The translations under genes were made by a program, and so were the position numbers. From the NCBI GenBank assembly GCA_965229645.1, contig OZ245893.1, positions 806,001-870,000 on the forward strand: a DNA stretch of 64,000 nucleotides, given 5' to 3'. Numbering within the stretch: the first letter of the stretch is position 1; each line of letters begins with the position of its first letter. The notes under the pieces were generated by a model that was given only the letters and a program-made list of their open reading frames with translations, was not told where the DNA came from and made no database searches. Source of the stretch: CAXQZM01 sp965229645 (lineage in GTDB: Bacteria > Pseudomonadota > Alphaproteobacteria > UBA7985). Below, piece by piece: positions 54,609 through 63,158 of this stretch.

Positions 54609-54635
54609 TTGCCTATTTTGTTACACTAATATAAT
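54609..54635 (+). promoter_or_regulatory. Probable promoter and FadR-type operator of the sugar operon
   Basis: A perfect TATAAT at 54630-54635 stands in an AT-rich patch, with TTGCCT (54609-54614) 15 bases upstream, or TTGGCT (54604-54609) 20 bases upstream. The sequence TTGTTACACTA at 54618-54628, between the boxes, fits the FadR-subfamily consensus TNGTNNNACNA exactly, a good site for repression by the GntR protein at 51831. The remaining 54361-54670 shows nothing else. Confidence 0.5.
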
Positions 54636-54670
54636 AGCGTTGTCGAGAGGAGGATGACCTTAAGTTTCTC

Positions 54671-56188
54671 ATGTCTGTTTCGCAGCACAATCAGACGGGC
54701 GCGACCGCCCTGGAAATGCATGAAATCAGCAAAAGTTTCCCAGGCGTCCAGGCCTTAAGCGAGGTGAGCCTTTCGCTCGCCTACGGGTCGATCCACGCCA
54801 TTGTCGGCGAAAATGGCGCGGGCAAATCGACCCTCATGAAGATTTTGAGCGGCGCGTATCAACCCAGCGCGGGAACGATACGGATCGAAGGCCGCCAGGT
54901 CACCTTTCAAGCGCCCTCAGACGCCCAGCACCAGGGCATCTATATGGTCTATCAGGAGCTGAACTTGGCCCCCGATTTGACCGTGGCAGAGAACATTTTT
55001 TTGGGCCGCATGCCCCAGCGGTTTTATCTGACGCGCGTCCGAAAGATGAACCAAGACGCCGAACGGATCCTCGCTGACCTGGGGGCCACGATCGATCCAC
55101 GTGCCCAGGTGGGCGATCTGCCAATCGCCCAGCAGCAGCTGGTCGAAATTGCCAGGGCCTACGCCGCTGGCCCCCGTATCCTGGTCTTGGACGAACCGAC
55201 CTCCAGCCTGAGCGACCATGAATCGGAGGCCCTGTTCGCGGTGCTGCGAACCCTGAAGTCCCAAGGGATCGCCATCGCCTATATTAGCCATCGCTTGACC
55301 GAAGTCCTCGCAATTTCAGACCAAGTGACGGTGCTGCGCGACGGGCAGCGCGCAGGATCGGAGTCGACCGAAGGTATGACCGCCGAGCGCATGATCGAGC
55401 TGATGGTCGGTCGCCAAGTCACCGACATCTTTCCAAAAATCGACGTTCCCATTGGCGATCTCGTTTTCAGCGCCAGGGACTTGAGCGATGGCATGAGTTT
55501 TGACGGTGTGAGTTTTGAGGTGCATGCAGGTGAAATCCTGGGCCTGACGGGCTTGGTCGGCGCGGGTCGGACCGAAGTCGCGAAGGCGATTTTTGGTCTG
55601 CGTCCGCTAAAGCGTGGGGACATGACCTTAAAGGGCCAACCCTTTGTTCCCCGCAGCGCCGCAGCGTCGGTTGCGCGCGGTCTGGCCTATGTTTCCGAAG
55701 ATCGCAAAGGCGAAGGTCTGATCCCCGCCATGCGGGTGCGCGAGAACATCAGCCTGTCGGTACTGGATCGCTTAACGCGCTGGGGCCAACTCAGCCGGTC
55801 ACGCGACCGCCAGCTCGCCCAAACCTATATGGACAAGCTTGGGGTCATGCCCCCTGATCCCGAACGCAAGATCGATCTGCTTTCGGGGGGCAATCAACAA
55901 AAAGCCGTCATCTCAAAATGGCTCGCAACGTCGCCGTCCTTGCTGATCCTCGATGAACCGACGCGCGGGGTCGATGTAGGCGCCAAGGCAGAAATTCACC
56001 GTCTTATCGGTACCTTGGCCGCCGAGGGCATCGCGGTCATCCTGATCTCCTCCGAATTGCCCGAAGTCATGGGCGTGAGTGATCGCATCATTGTTTTGCA
56101 CGAGGGACGGTCGAGCCCATCGTTTCCGCGCGCGCAGTTCGACGAGACCCTGCTGATGGCCCATGCGACAGGGGAAGCGCGCCCATGA
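54671..56188 (+). CDS. Ribose/sugar ABC transporter ATPase (double-domain, RbsA-like)
   Basis: 505 residues, two fused ATPase domains. The first has Walker A VGENGAGKSTLMKILSG near 42 and Walker B RILVLDEPTSSLSDHE near 170. The second has the degenerate Walker A LTGLVGAGRTEVAKAIFG near 295, signature LLSGGNQQKAVISKWLA near 410, and Walker B LLILDEPTRGVDVG near 430. This asymmetry is normal for RbsA/MglA/XylG. It powers uptake through the two permeases that follow. A GAGGAGG lies about 18 bases upstream, further than usual. Confidence 0.9.
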   Translation: MSVSQHNQTGATALEMHEISKSFPGVQALSEVSLSLAYGSIHAIVGENGAGKSTLMKILSGAYQPSAGTIRIEGRQVTFQAPSDAQHQGIYMVYQELNLAPDLTVAENIFLGRMPQRFYLTRVRKMNQDAERILADLGATIDPRAQVGDLPIAQQQLVEIARAYAAGPRILVLDEPTSSLSDHESEALFAVLRTLKSQGIAIAYISHRLTEVLAISDQVTVLRDGQRAGSESTEGMTAERMIELMVGRQVTDIFPKIDVPIGDLVFSARDLSDGMSFDGVSFEVHAGEILGLTGLVGAGRTEVAKAIFGLRPLKRGDMTLKGQPFVPRSAAASVARGLAYVSEDRKGEGLIPAMRVRENISLSVLDRLTRWGQLSRSRDRQLAQTYMDKLGVMPPDPERKIDLLSGGNQQKAVISKWLATSPSLLILDEPTRGVDVGAKAEIHRLIGTLAAEGIAVILISSELPEVMGVSDRIIVLHEGRSSPSFPRAQFDETLLMAHATGEARP

Positions 56189-57195
56189 ATGGCCCAAGAT
56201 CGGCGGGCGCGCCGCCGCGCCCTTTGCCCCCCTCGTCCCGATTTGCCGCGCGAGGATCGCTCCTCAAATTCCTCGCCAACGGCGGGTTGTTCCTCGCCAT
56301 CGGGGTCCTCTGCCTCCTAGGTGTTTTTGCCCACCCTGCCTTCCTGTCGTTCACCAACTTTCTGAACGTCCTCAACTCCATGTCCATCGTCGGTATCGTC
56401 GTGGTGGGCATGACCTTGGTTATGGTTGCGGGGGGATTGGCGGACTTGTCGGTGCCCGCCACCATCGCTTGTGGGGCGATCCTTTCTCTGGCCTTGCAGC
56501 CCGCACTCGGGCCCTACGGCGCTGCGCTCGCGGCGATCCTCGTGGCTGGGCTTTGCGGTGTCTTCACCGGCGCCTTGGTCGGCTACGTTGGCCTCAACGC
56601 CATCGTTGCAAGCCTGGCGGTGGGGTCCATCGTCTTGGGCGGCGTTCAAGCGGCGGTTGGCGGGGTCATCATGTACAATTCCCACCCCGAGGTTGCGGAA
56701 TTCCTCAAGGGGCGCGTGTTCGCCTTGCCGCTCGTTGTCATCATCTTCGCAAGTGTGGCAGCCTTGGGGCACTGGGTCCTGTCGCAGACGCGCTTTGGCC
56801 GCTGGATCTACGCCACTGGTGGGAACTATCGGGCAGCGCGCGTAAGCGCCGTGCCCGTGCGCGCGGTCCTGATGGGCACCTTTATTGTGACCGCCCTGTG
56901 CGCGGGCCTCAGCGGCGCGCTGCTCGGTCTTACGATCCAAAGCGCGCGCCCCTTGGTCGGAACGGGCTACGAATTCAGCGCCATCACCGCCGTCGTGGTC
57001 GGGGGCACGTCGATCTTGGGCGGGTTCGGCACCATCCCGCGCGCGGTCGCAGGGCTCGTGTTTGTGCAACTGTTGACCAACGTCATGACCCTGCAAGGCA
57101 TTCCGACCCCGATTCAGGGCCTGTTCATCGGCTTGCTGATTTTGATCACCGTCGCCCTAGACGTGCGTTTGCGCAGCCAGGGGGCGCAGGCATGA
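56185..57195 (+). CDS. Sugar ABC transporter permease 1 (RbsC-like)
   Basis: 336 residues with about eight to ten hydrophobic helices. The RbsC-type segment MSIVGIVVVGMTLVMVAGGL lies near residue 70. GGVQAAVGGVIMYNSHPEVA and FGRWIYATGGNYRAARVSAV (near 205-225) are also typical. The start overlaps the ATPase stop (ATGA at 56185) and the stop overlaps permease 2 by 4 bases. With permease 2 it forms a heterodimeric channel. Confidence 0.88.
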   Translation: MNGPRSAGAPPRPLPPSSRFAARGSLLKFLANGGLFLAIGVLCLLGVFAHPAFLSFTNFLNVLNSMSIVGIVVVGMTLVMVAGGLADLSVPATIACGAILSLALQPALGPYGAALAAILVAGLCGVFTGALVGYVGLNAIVASLAVGSIVLGGVQAAVGGVIMYNSHPEVAEFLKGRVFALPLVVIIFASVAALGHWVLSQTRFGRWIYATGGNYRAARVSAVPVRAVLMGTFIVTALCAGLSGALLGLTIQSARPLVGTGYEFSAITAVVVGGTSILGGFGTIPRAVAGLVFVQLLTNVMTLQGIPTPIQGLFIGLLILITVALDVRLRSQGAQA

Positions 57196-58166
57196 CCCTT
57201 AGTGCCCTTTTGCATGCCCTTGGTCGCTACCGGGTTTTGGGGGTTTTGATCTTGGCCCTCGGGCTTGCCATGGTCTTTGTGCCCGACTTTTTGAACGCGA
57301 CCAACGTCGGGATCGGCCTCCATCGCAGTTCCACGGTCGGTCTGATCGCCCTTGGCCTAACCGTCGCCCTGATCGCGGGACAAATCGATCTCTCGGTTGG
57401 GGCGACCTTTGCCCTGGCGGGGATTGTGACCATGCTGGTGCAACCGCTCTACGGGATTGTGCCAGGCGCGCTCGCAGGGATCTTAGCAGGGGCGCTGTGC
57501 GGGGCCTTCAACGGGGTGTTTGTGGTCTATTTTCGGGTCAACGCCCTGGTGGCGACCTTGGCAAGCATGCTGATCTTTCGCGCCGCCTGCCACTGGATCA
57601 CCGATTCCATCCCGCTCAAGGGCGAGGTCGACATCTTCTTTTCCATTGGCCTCGCCCCTGCCCCTGGCGACCTCCTCAGCCCGCGCAGCGGCCTGTTCCT
57701 GGTTGGGATTGTCTGCTTGCACGCGTGGCTTCGGCTGATGGTCGGGGGCCGCAACCTCTTTGCCGTCGGCTCCAGCCCCGCCGCGGCCACGGCCAGGGGA
57801 TTACGAACCAACACTATTCTCTTCGGCAGTTTCGTGTTTTGCGGGTTCATGGCGGGCCTAGCTGGCGTTTTCCAAAGCCTGGAAACCAATACGGGTTCCG
57901 CCGTATTCGGCGCGGAACTGCTCTTGCCCGCCCTCGCCGCCGTGATTGTCGGGGGAACACGATTGGAAGGGGGACGTGGATCGGCCTTGGGAACCTTGGG
58001 CGGGGTCCTCGCCCTCATGTGCTTGACCCTCGCCATGGAATTCCAGTCGATCCCAAGTTTTTATCAGCAAATTGTCACGGGATTGGTGCTGATTTTGCTG
58101 ATCATTTTGGACCGTCTGACCGCCGCAACCCTGCCGACGGCAGCACGAGGGAGCGTGGGCCCGTGA
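57192..58166 (+). CDS. Sugar ABC transporter permease 2 (RbsC-like)
   Basis: 324 residues. The RbsC signature TVGLIALGLTVALIAGQIDL lies near 45-65, and GGRNLFAVGSSPAAATARGL near 190-210. The start at 57192 was chosen for its ATGA overlap with permease 1. About eight to ten hydrophobic helices. The 183 bases after it (58167-58349) hold no gene and lead to the binding-protein start. Confidence 0.88.
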   Translation: MTLSALLHALGRYRVLGVLILALGLAMVFVPDFLNATNVGIGLHRSSTVGLIALGLTVALIAGQIDLSVGATFALAGIVTMLVQPLYGIVPGALAGILAGALCGAFNGVFVVYFRVNALVATLASMLIFRAACHWITDSIPLKGEVDIFFSIGLAPAPGDLLSPRSGLFLVGIVCLHAWLRLMVGGRNLFAVGSSPAAATARGLRTNTILFGSFVFCGFMAGLAGVFQSLETNTGSAVFGAELLLPALAAVIVGGTRLEGGRGSALGTLGGVLALMCLTLAMEFQSIPSFYQQIVTGLVLILLIILDRLTAATLPTAARGSVGP

Positions 58167-58349
58167 CACCAAATCCCATGAAACAAATCCAAATAAGCCT
58201 GAAACCCTATTCTGCATCCCCGCGATGCAGCCGAAATTCATCTGCGCGGCCTGGCCGTCAGATGGACCAGGGCGATGCGCCGCGGCCCTGCCGCTTGCAG
58301 CGTCCGCACACCCTTAAGACCCATCTCTTTACCTGAACGGAGACATGAT

Positions 58350-59288
58350 ATGAAACCTACCCTCTATGCATCCATCGCGGGCCTCAGCCTGCTGGCCGCT
58401 GCCCCCGCCGTGGCCGACGATCAAAAAACGCTCTGCTACGTCACAGCAGCCTCGGCCCATGCCTATGTCACGCCCGCCAACGAAGCCCTGGAGGCACGCG
58501 CGCAGGAGCTAGGCTACGACCTCATCACCCTGAGCCAAGACTTTGACGTGCAAAAAGGTGTTGAACAAATCAGCACCTGCATTGCCCGCAACGCCGACGG
58601 CATGATCCTCTGGCCCATGGACGCCGAGGCCTATCTGACGGGCGTGGCCCGGGCGCATGCGGCGGGCATCAAGACCCTGCTGATCAACTCGCCCATGGGC
58701 GAGGACGCTAACGCCTTCATCGAGTCCTTCACAGGCCCCGATAACTATGCCCAGGGCGGGGTTGTCGCCGGGGTTGTGAACGAGGCCTTGGACGGCGCAG
58801 GGTCGGTTGTCATTATGTCGGGCAGCCCTGGCCACGGCACGAGCATTGAGCGCGTCGAAGGCTTTACCGACGGGCTGGCCGAATTGGGCAGCGACATCGA
58901 GGTTCTGGCCGTCGAATACGGCGAGTGGGACCACCAAAAGTCCCTCGAGGTCAGCCGCGATGTGGTCTTGCGCCTGGGCGATGACATCGACGCGGTCTAC
59001 GGCATTGGCGATATGATGGCCCTTGGGTTCTTGGATGCCTGGCTGGAAGTGCGCGACGCCGACAGCGTCCCCGCCATTTTCGGCATTAACGGCCAAACCG
59101 ACGCCTTCGCGGCCATTGAAAACGACCTGATGGTGGCGACGGTCTTGCAATCGCCGCGCGAGGACGGCCTGCTCGCCATCGATACCATGGACAAAATTAT
59201 GATGGGCGAGGAAGTTCCTGCCGTCATTTCTATGCCCATGACCGTGGTCAACGCCGATAACATCGGCCAATTTGACCCCGCGTTCTAA
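58350..59288 (+). CDS. Sugar ABC transporter substrate-binding protein (RbsB-like)
   Basis: 312 residues with a signal peptide ending near APAVADDQ. The mature part is a type-I periplasmic binding fold (Peripla_BP_4): LCYVTAASAHAYVTPANEAL, GMILWPMDAEAYLTGVARAH, VVIMSGSPGHGTSIERVEGF and VYGIGDMMALGFLDAW. ATG 58350 follows a GGAG by 7 bases. It captures the sugar for the importer; ligand unknown. Followed by a strong hairpin, which may keep its mRNA more stable, as is common for binding-protein genes. Confidence 0.88.
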   Translation: MKPTLYASIAGLSLLAAAPAVADDQKTLCYVTAASAHAYVTPANEALEARAQELGYDLITLSQDFDVQKGVEQISTCIARNADGMILWPMDAEAYLTGVARAHAAGIKTLLINSPMGEDANAFIESFTGPDNYAQGGVVAGVVNEALDGAGSVVIMSGSPGHGTSIERVEGFTDGLAELGSDIEVLAVEYGEWDHQKSLEVSRDVVLRLGDDIDAVYGIGDMMALGFLDAWLEVRDADSVPAIFGINGQTDAFAAIENDLMVATVLQSPREDGLLAIDTMDKIMMGEEVPAVISMPMTVVNADNIGQFDPAF

Positions 59289-59304
59289 AGCGGCTAACCT
59301 TGGT

Positions 59305-59330
59305 CTGGCAGGGATCCACCGCCCTGCCAG
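59305..59330 (+). terminator. Hairpin after the sugar-binding-protein gene
   Basis: CTGGCAGGG and CCCTGCCAG form a 9-bp stem around 8 bases. Without a T-run it may be an mRNA-stabilising or attenuating hairpin, setting the level of the downstream catabolic genes. Confidence 0.5.
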
Positions 59331-59368
59331 TTCACCCTTATCGACGGAACAGCATCGACAGGACAGCT

Positions 59369-60103
59369 ATGAAACGACTTGAGGGCAAGACCTGCCTCTT
59401 GACCGCCGCCGCGCAAGGCATTGGCCGCGCCACCGCCCTGGCCATGGCGGCGGAAGGCGCGACGGTGATCGCCACCGACATCAATTTCGAGGCCCTCGAC
59501 GGCCTCGCCCCATCCATCCAGACCCGCGCCTTGGACGTGATGGACCCCAAGGCGATCCAGAGCCTCGCAAGCGAACTGGGCGCGGTGGACGTGCTGTTCA
59601 ACTGCGCTGGCTACGTTGCCAATGGAACGATTCTGGACTGCGAGGATCAAGATTGGGCCTTCTCGTTCGATTTGAACGTCACGGCCATGTACCGCATGAT
59701 CCGGGCTTTCTTGCCCGCCATGGTCGCGGCGGGTCAGGGCTCAATCATCAATATGGCCTCGGTAGTGTCCAGCCTTGTCGCAGCGCCAAACCGCTGTGCT
59801 TATGGCGCGTCAAAGGCGGCGGTGATCGGGCTGACCAAGTCGGTCGCGGCCGATTTCGTCACCGCAGGCATCCGCTGCAACGCCATTTGCCCTGGAACCG
59901 TCGCCTCCCCTTCGTTGGAGGAACGCCTGCACGCCACGGGGGACTACGACACCGCCAAGGCCACCTTCATCGCGCGCCAACCTATGAACCGATTTGCCGA
60001 GCCCGAAGAAATTGCGGCGCTGATCGTCTATCTTGCCTCCGACGAGGCCAAGTTCACCACGGGGGTCGCCCATGTCCTTGATGGGGGATGGGCAAACGTC
60101 TAG
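59369..60103 (+). CDS. SDR-family dehydrogenase (2-keto-3-deoxy-sugar-acid dehydrogenase-like)
   Basis: 244 residues, classical SDR: NAD-binding TAAAQGIGRATALAMAAEGA near residue 10, NCAGYVAN near 80, and the catalytic Ser and YxxxK in MASVVSSLV and CAYGASKAAVIGLTKSVAAD near 135-155. Sequence and context resemble 2-keto-3-deoxy-L-fuconate 4-dehydrogenase/DHRS6-like enzymes. Paired with the FAH-type hydrolase that follows, it would oxidise a 2-keto-3-deoxy acid to the 2,4-diketo acid. The start at 59369 (MKRLEGK) is preferred over one at 59300, which lies within the hairpin region. Confidence 0.85.
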   Translation: MKRLEGKTCLLTAAAQGIGRATALAMAAEGATVIATDINFEALDGLAPSIQTRALDVMDPKAIQSLASELGAVDVLFNCAGYVANGTILDCEDQDWAFSFDLNVTAMYRMIRAFLPAMVAAGQGSIINMASVVSSLVAAPNRCAYGASKAAVIGLTKSVAADFVTAGIRCNAICPGTVASPSLEERLHATGDYDTAKATFIARQPMNRFAEPEEIAALIVYLASDEAKFTTGVAHVLDGGWANV

Positions 60104-60139
60104 GCCCGCGTAAAGATCCCATTTCCAGCGAGAAGCCTT

Positions 60140-60985
60140 ATGAAACTCATGCGCGTCGGCCCACTCGGCCAAGAAAAACCCGCCATTCTAGATCCCGAAG
60201 GCACGCGCCGCGACATCAGCGCGCTCGTCCCCGACCTCGCAGGCCCGCACCTCAGCGACGCAGGCCTGGCCCCGATCCGTGAGGCCGACCTGCGCGCCCT
60301 GCCCGCCCTGCCTGCGGACGCGCGGGTCGGTGCCTGCGTCGGACACGTGGGCAAGTTCATCTGCGTCGGCCTCAACTATTCGGACCATGCCAAGGAGGCG
60401 GGCATGGACCTGCCCAAGGAACCGATCTTGTTCATGAAGGCCACGAGCGCCATTTGCGGCCCCGACGATCCGATTCTGATCCCGCCTGGGTCGGAAAAAA
60501 CCGACTGGGAGGTCGAGCTCGCGGTCATCATTGGCACGCGCGCCAAACGCGTTTCGGAAGTAGAGGCGCTCGACCACGTTGCTGGCTTTGCCATCGCCAA
60601 TGACGTGTCGGAGCGCGCGTTTCAACTCGAACGCTCGGGCCAATGGACCAAGGGCAAGAGCTACGACAACTTTGGGCAGTTGGGGCCCTGGCTCGTGACC
60701 CGCGACGAGGTGCCAGACCCCCAAGACCTGTCCCTATGGCTGACTCTGAACGGCGAAACCAAACAAAGCGGCACCACCGCGACCATGGTCTTTGGGGTGG
60801 CAAGGCTGGTCAGCCACATCAGTCACTTCATGACGCTGCGCCCAGGCGACGTCATCTCGACGGGCACGCCCCCTGGCGTCGGCATGGGGCTGAAACCCCA
60901 GCAATTCTTGCGCGCGGGCGATGTGGTGGAACTGGGCATTGAGGGCCTGGGCGTGCAGCGACAAGTGGCGACGCAAGACGCCTAA
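60140..60985 (+). CDS. Fumarylacetoacetate-hydrolase-family enzyme (2,4-diketo-3-deoxy-acid hydrolase-like)
   Basis: 281 residues. The FAH metal site is visible: GKFICVGLNYSDHAKEAG near 75, ILFMKATSAICGPDDPILIP near 95, the Glu-x-Glu of DWEVELAVIIG near 125, AIANDVSERAFQLERSGQWT near 155, and DVISTGTPPGVGMGLKPQQF near 240. In fucose- and rhamnose-type pathways it cleaves 2,4-diketo-3-deoxy acids to pyruvate and a hydroxy acid (lactate or glycolate). It lies 36 bases after the SDR gene and precedes the lactonase, so the three form a catabolic operon. Confidence 0.88.
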   Translation: MKLMRVGPLGQEKPAILDPEGTRRDISALVPDLAGPHLSDAGLAPIREADLRALPALPADARVGACVGHVGKFICVGLNYSDHAKEAGMDLPKEPILFMKATSAICGPDDPILIPPGSEKTDWEVELAVIIGTRAKRVSEVEALDHVAGFAIANDVSERAFQLERSGQWTKGKSYDNFGQLGPWLVTRDEVPDPQDLSLWLTLNGETKQSGTTATMVFGVARLVSHISHFMTLRPGDVISTGTPPGVGMGLKPQQFLRAGDVVELGIEGLGVQRQVATQDA

Positions 60986-61008
60986 GCCCGACACGGAAGC
61001 CCGCGCCC

Positions 61009-61875
61009 ATGCTCAAAATCGAAGTCGTGGTCGATGCCACGAACCAACTCGGCGAAGGTCCGCTCTGGTGCCCGCAAGCCTCGCGCCTCTACTGGATCGA
61101 TTCCTTTGGCCCGGGCGTGTTTTCCTGCGATGCCCAAGGCCAAGATGTGCGTCACTGGCCTTTGGAAAAACACGTTGGCGCGCTTGCCTTGCGAGCAGAC
61201 GGCGGCGGCCTCATTGCCTTGGCCGATGGGTTTTACTTCCTCGACTTCGACACGGGTGAGACCCAGCTCGTGGCCCGCAACGACACACCTGGGACGCGCC
61301 TCAACGACGGCAAGGTAGATCGCAAGGGACGGTTCATTGTCGGGTCCATGGACGTGCACGAGCGCGATCCCGTCGGCGTTCTCTATCGCTTGGACCCCGA
61401 TTTGTCGTTGCATCGGCTCGACACGGGGATCGTCGTTTCTAATGGCCCCTGCTGGTCGCTGGACAATCAAACCCTCTACTTCGCTGACTCCTTAAAGAAG
61501 GTCATCTACGCCTACGACTATGATCTAGGTCAGGGGACCGTATTGCATCGACGCGACTTTGCCTCGTTCGCCGACTTCCAAGGTTACCCCGACGGCGCGA
61601 CGGTGGATGCGGAGGGGTTTGTCTGGTCCGTCGAAGTCTATCGCGGACGCTTGGTCCGCTTTGACCCCGAGGGCCACGTCGACCGCGTCGTCGGCTTGCC
61701 AACCTTTTCCGCCACCAGCCTCACCTTTGGCGGCGCGAATTTGGACATCGCCTACGTGACCTCCATGGCGCGTCCCATCAACGGCCTCCTCCCCCAAGAG
61801 CGCGAAGCTGGTGCCGTCTTCGCCATCCACGGTTTGGGCGTGCGCGGCGTGCCCGAGCCACGGTTTGGGGGGTAG
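61009..61875 (+). CDS. SMP-30/gluconolactonase-family sugar lactonase
   Basis: 288 residues, six-bladed beta-propeller of the SMP-30 family. Likely metal ligands: Glu in NQLGEGPLWCPQASRLYW near residue 16, Asn in TPGTRLNDGKVDRKGRFIVG near 103, Asn in VVSNGPCWSLDNQTLYFAD near 150, and Asp in GYPDGATVDAEGFVW near 200. It opens a sugar lactone to the aldonate, which would be the substrate of the UxaA-type dehydratase. An aldose 1-dehydrogenase for the first step is not obvious in the window. Confidence 0.88.
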   Translation: MLKIEVVVDATNQLGEGPLWCPQASRLYWIDSFGPGVFSCDAQGQDVRHWPLEKHVGALALRADGGGLIALADGFYFLDFDTGETQLVARNDTPGTRLNDGKVDRKGRFIVGSMDVHERDPVGVLYRLDPDLSLHRLDTGIVVSNGPCWSLDNQTLYFADSLKKVIYAYDYDLGQGTVLHRRDFASFADFQGYPDGATVDAEGFVWSVEVYRGRLVRFDPEGHVDRVVGLPTFSATSLTFGGANLDIAYVTSMARPINGLLPQEREAGAVFAIHGLGVRGVPEPRFGG

Positions 61876-61957
61876 CGACTGTCACCTCAAGCTAATCGTT
61901 GGTGCAAAGCACACCGACCAATCAACACGGGGCGCTCGTGGACTAGGCCAACCGTCA

Positions 61958-62033
61958 TAATACCCGCGGCGACCCAGAATGACCTCTATGTTAGTTGGTG
62001 TCAGAGCCGCGACTTTTGTAACTGTTGGCATCA
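61958..62033. repeat. Degenerate MITE-like remnant I
   Basis: Short decayed piece (ATACCCGCGGCGACCCAGAA, then GTTGGTGTCAGAGCCGCGAC) that recalls the ends of the family and overlaps the stop of the EamA gene. The rest of 61876-62030 shows nothing else. Confidence 0.45.
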
Positions 62034-62855
62034 GTTAAAAACGATCAGCGCCGCGCCCGCGCAGACCAGCGTCGCTGCGCTCAAGCGCAGGCGCGCTTGC
62101 CTCTCTCCCAAAAAAGCGATGCCGAGCAGGGACGCAAAAATCACCGATGTTTCGCGCAAGGCCGAAACCGCGGCGAAGTCCGTCGTCCGCTGCGCCCACA
62201 GGACCAGCGCATAGGCCACTGGTGCCAAAATCGCGGCAGGGGCGGCGCGCCAAATGCCAGGAGGGGCTCGGCGTCGCCAAATCCCGAAGAACACCGCGAG
62301 CGCGATCGGCGCATGGCTGGCGAAGTTCCAGACCAGAAAAGACAGCGCTTGGTCGCCCTGACGCATGCCCACACCGTCGACCACTGTATAGCCAGCGATC
62401 CACACGCTGGTCAGCAGCGCAAGCAGAACACCGCGCGGGTCGACGGCGCGCGCAAAAGCCGCCAGCAGCATAATCCCCAACGCCACGCACGCGATGCCCA
62501 CCACCCCCCAAGACGAGGGCAGTTGACCCAACGTTGCGTAGGCCAAACCCAGAACCAGAAGCGGAACCGCCCCCCGCGCGATGGGGTAGGCGACGCTGAG
62601 GTCTGCAAACTTATAGGCCAGCAGCAAACTCATGTTGTAGCCGTAGTGCAGCACGGCGCTGAGCCCGATCAGCGTCCAAATTTGCCACCCCCTGGGCACT
62701 GGAACGAAGGGCAGCAAGACGAGCCCCACCAAGGCCACGCCCGAGAGCATCATAAACAAGGCACCCAAGCGGTCGTTGCTGGCCTTAACAATGAAGTTCC
62801 AGGCCGCGTGACACAGAGCCGCCCCCAAAATCAACGCGGCGGCGACGAAACTCAC
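62031..62855 (-). CDS. EamA/DMT-family transporter
   Basis: 274 residues with ten predicted hydrophobic helices in two EamA repeats. The first starts ALILGAALCHAAWNFIVKAS; the second has LALLTSVWIAGYTVVDGVGM near 150 and ends ETSVIFASLLGIAFLGERQA near 245. Members export metabolites or amino acids; substrate unknown. A GTG at 62855 overlaps the upstream gene's stop (GTGA) and was preferred to longer frames that lie inside that gene. Confidence 0.78.
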   Translation of the reverse strand: MSFVAAALILGAALCHAAWNFIVKASNDRLGALFMMLSGVALVGLVLLPFVPVPRGWQIWTLIGLSAVLHYGYNMSLLLAYKFADLSVAYPIARGAVPLLVLGLAYATLGQLPSSWGVVGIACVALGIMLLAAFARAVDPRGVLLALLTSVWIAGYTVVDGVGMRQGDQALSFLVWNFASHAPIALAVFFGIWRRRAPPGIWRAAPAAILAPVAYALVLWAQRTTDFAAVSALRETSVIFASLLGIAFLGERQARLRLSAATLVCAGAALIVFN

Positions 62856-63142
62856 GCGCGGATCCGACCCAGAATTCTCAAGAGAAAGGCGAACGCAAGG
62901 CACAAGACCCAAAGAGGTACCCAAAAAATGAGCGGTTTGAGCACGAATTGAGATAAGCCGCCCAGGACCGTCCCCGATTGACCCGCCCAGAGCTCAACTT
63001 GGTCCAGCAGCGCAGACGGCACAAGACCGCCCAAAGTGCCGTAGGTGGCGGCGTCCGACGCGCTCACAAGATAGGCGAAATCGACGGCCAAGAAGCCAAA
63101 ACAGCCCAGCAAGCTCAGGGTAGATAAGAGACGCCAGAGCAT
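62852..63142 (-). CDS. Small membrane protein, unknown
   Basis: 96 residues with two hydrophobic helices (about residues 3-25 and 68-90), separated by a short loop containing YGTLGGLVPSALLDQVELWA. Overlaps the EamA gene by four bases and follows the dehydrogenase gene by 16 bases, so it is probably co-transcribed with lpdA. Other starts up to 63232 exist inside lpdA. Function unknown. Confidence 0.6.
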   Translation of the reverse strand: MLWRLLSTLSLLGCFGFLAVDFAYLVSASDAATYGTLGGLVPSALLDQVELWAGQSGTVLGGLSQFVLKPLIFWVPLWVLCLAFAFLLRILGRIRA

Positions 63143-63158
63143 AGGGCGGCCCAGCAGC

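Noticed and set aside
62025..62951. Plus-strand 308-codon frame
   Set aside because: It is antisense to the EamA transporter gene and has an Arg/Gln-rich composition typical of an opposite-strand shadow.
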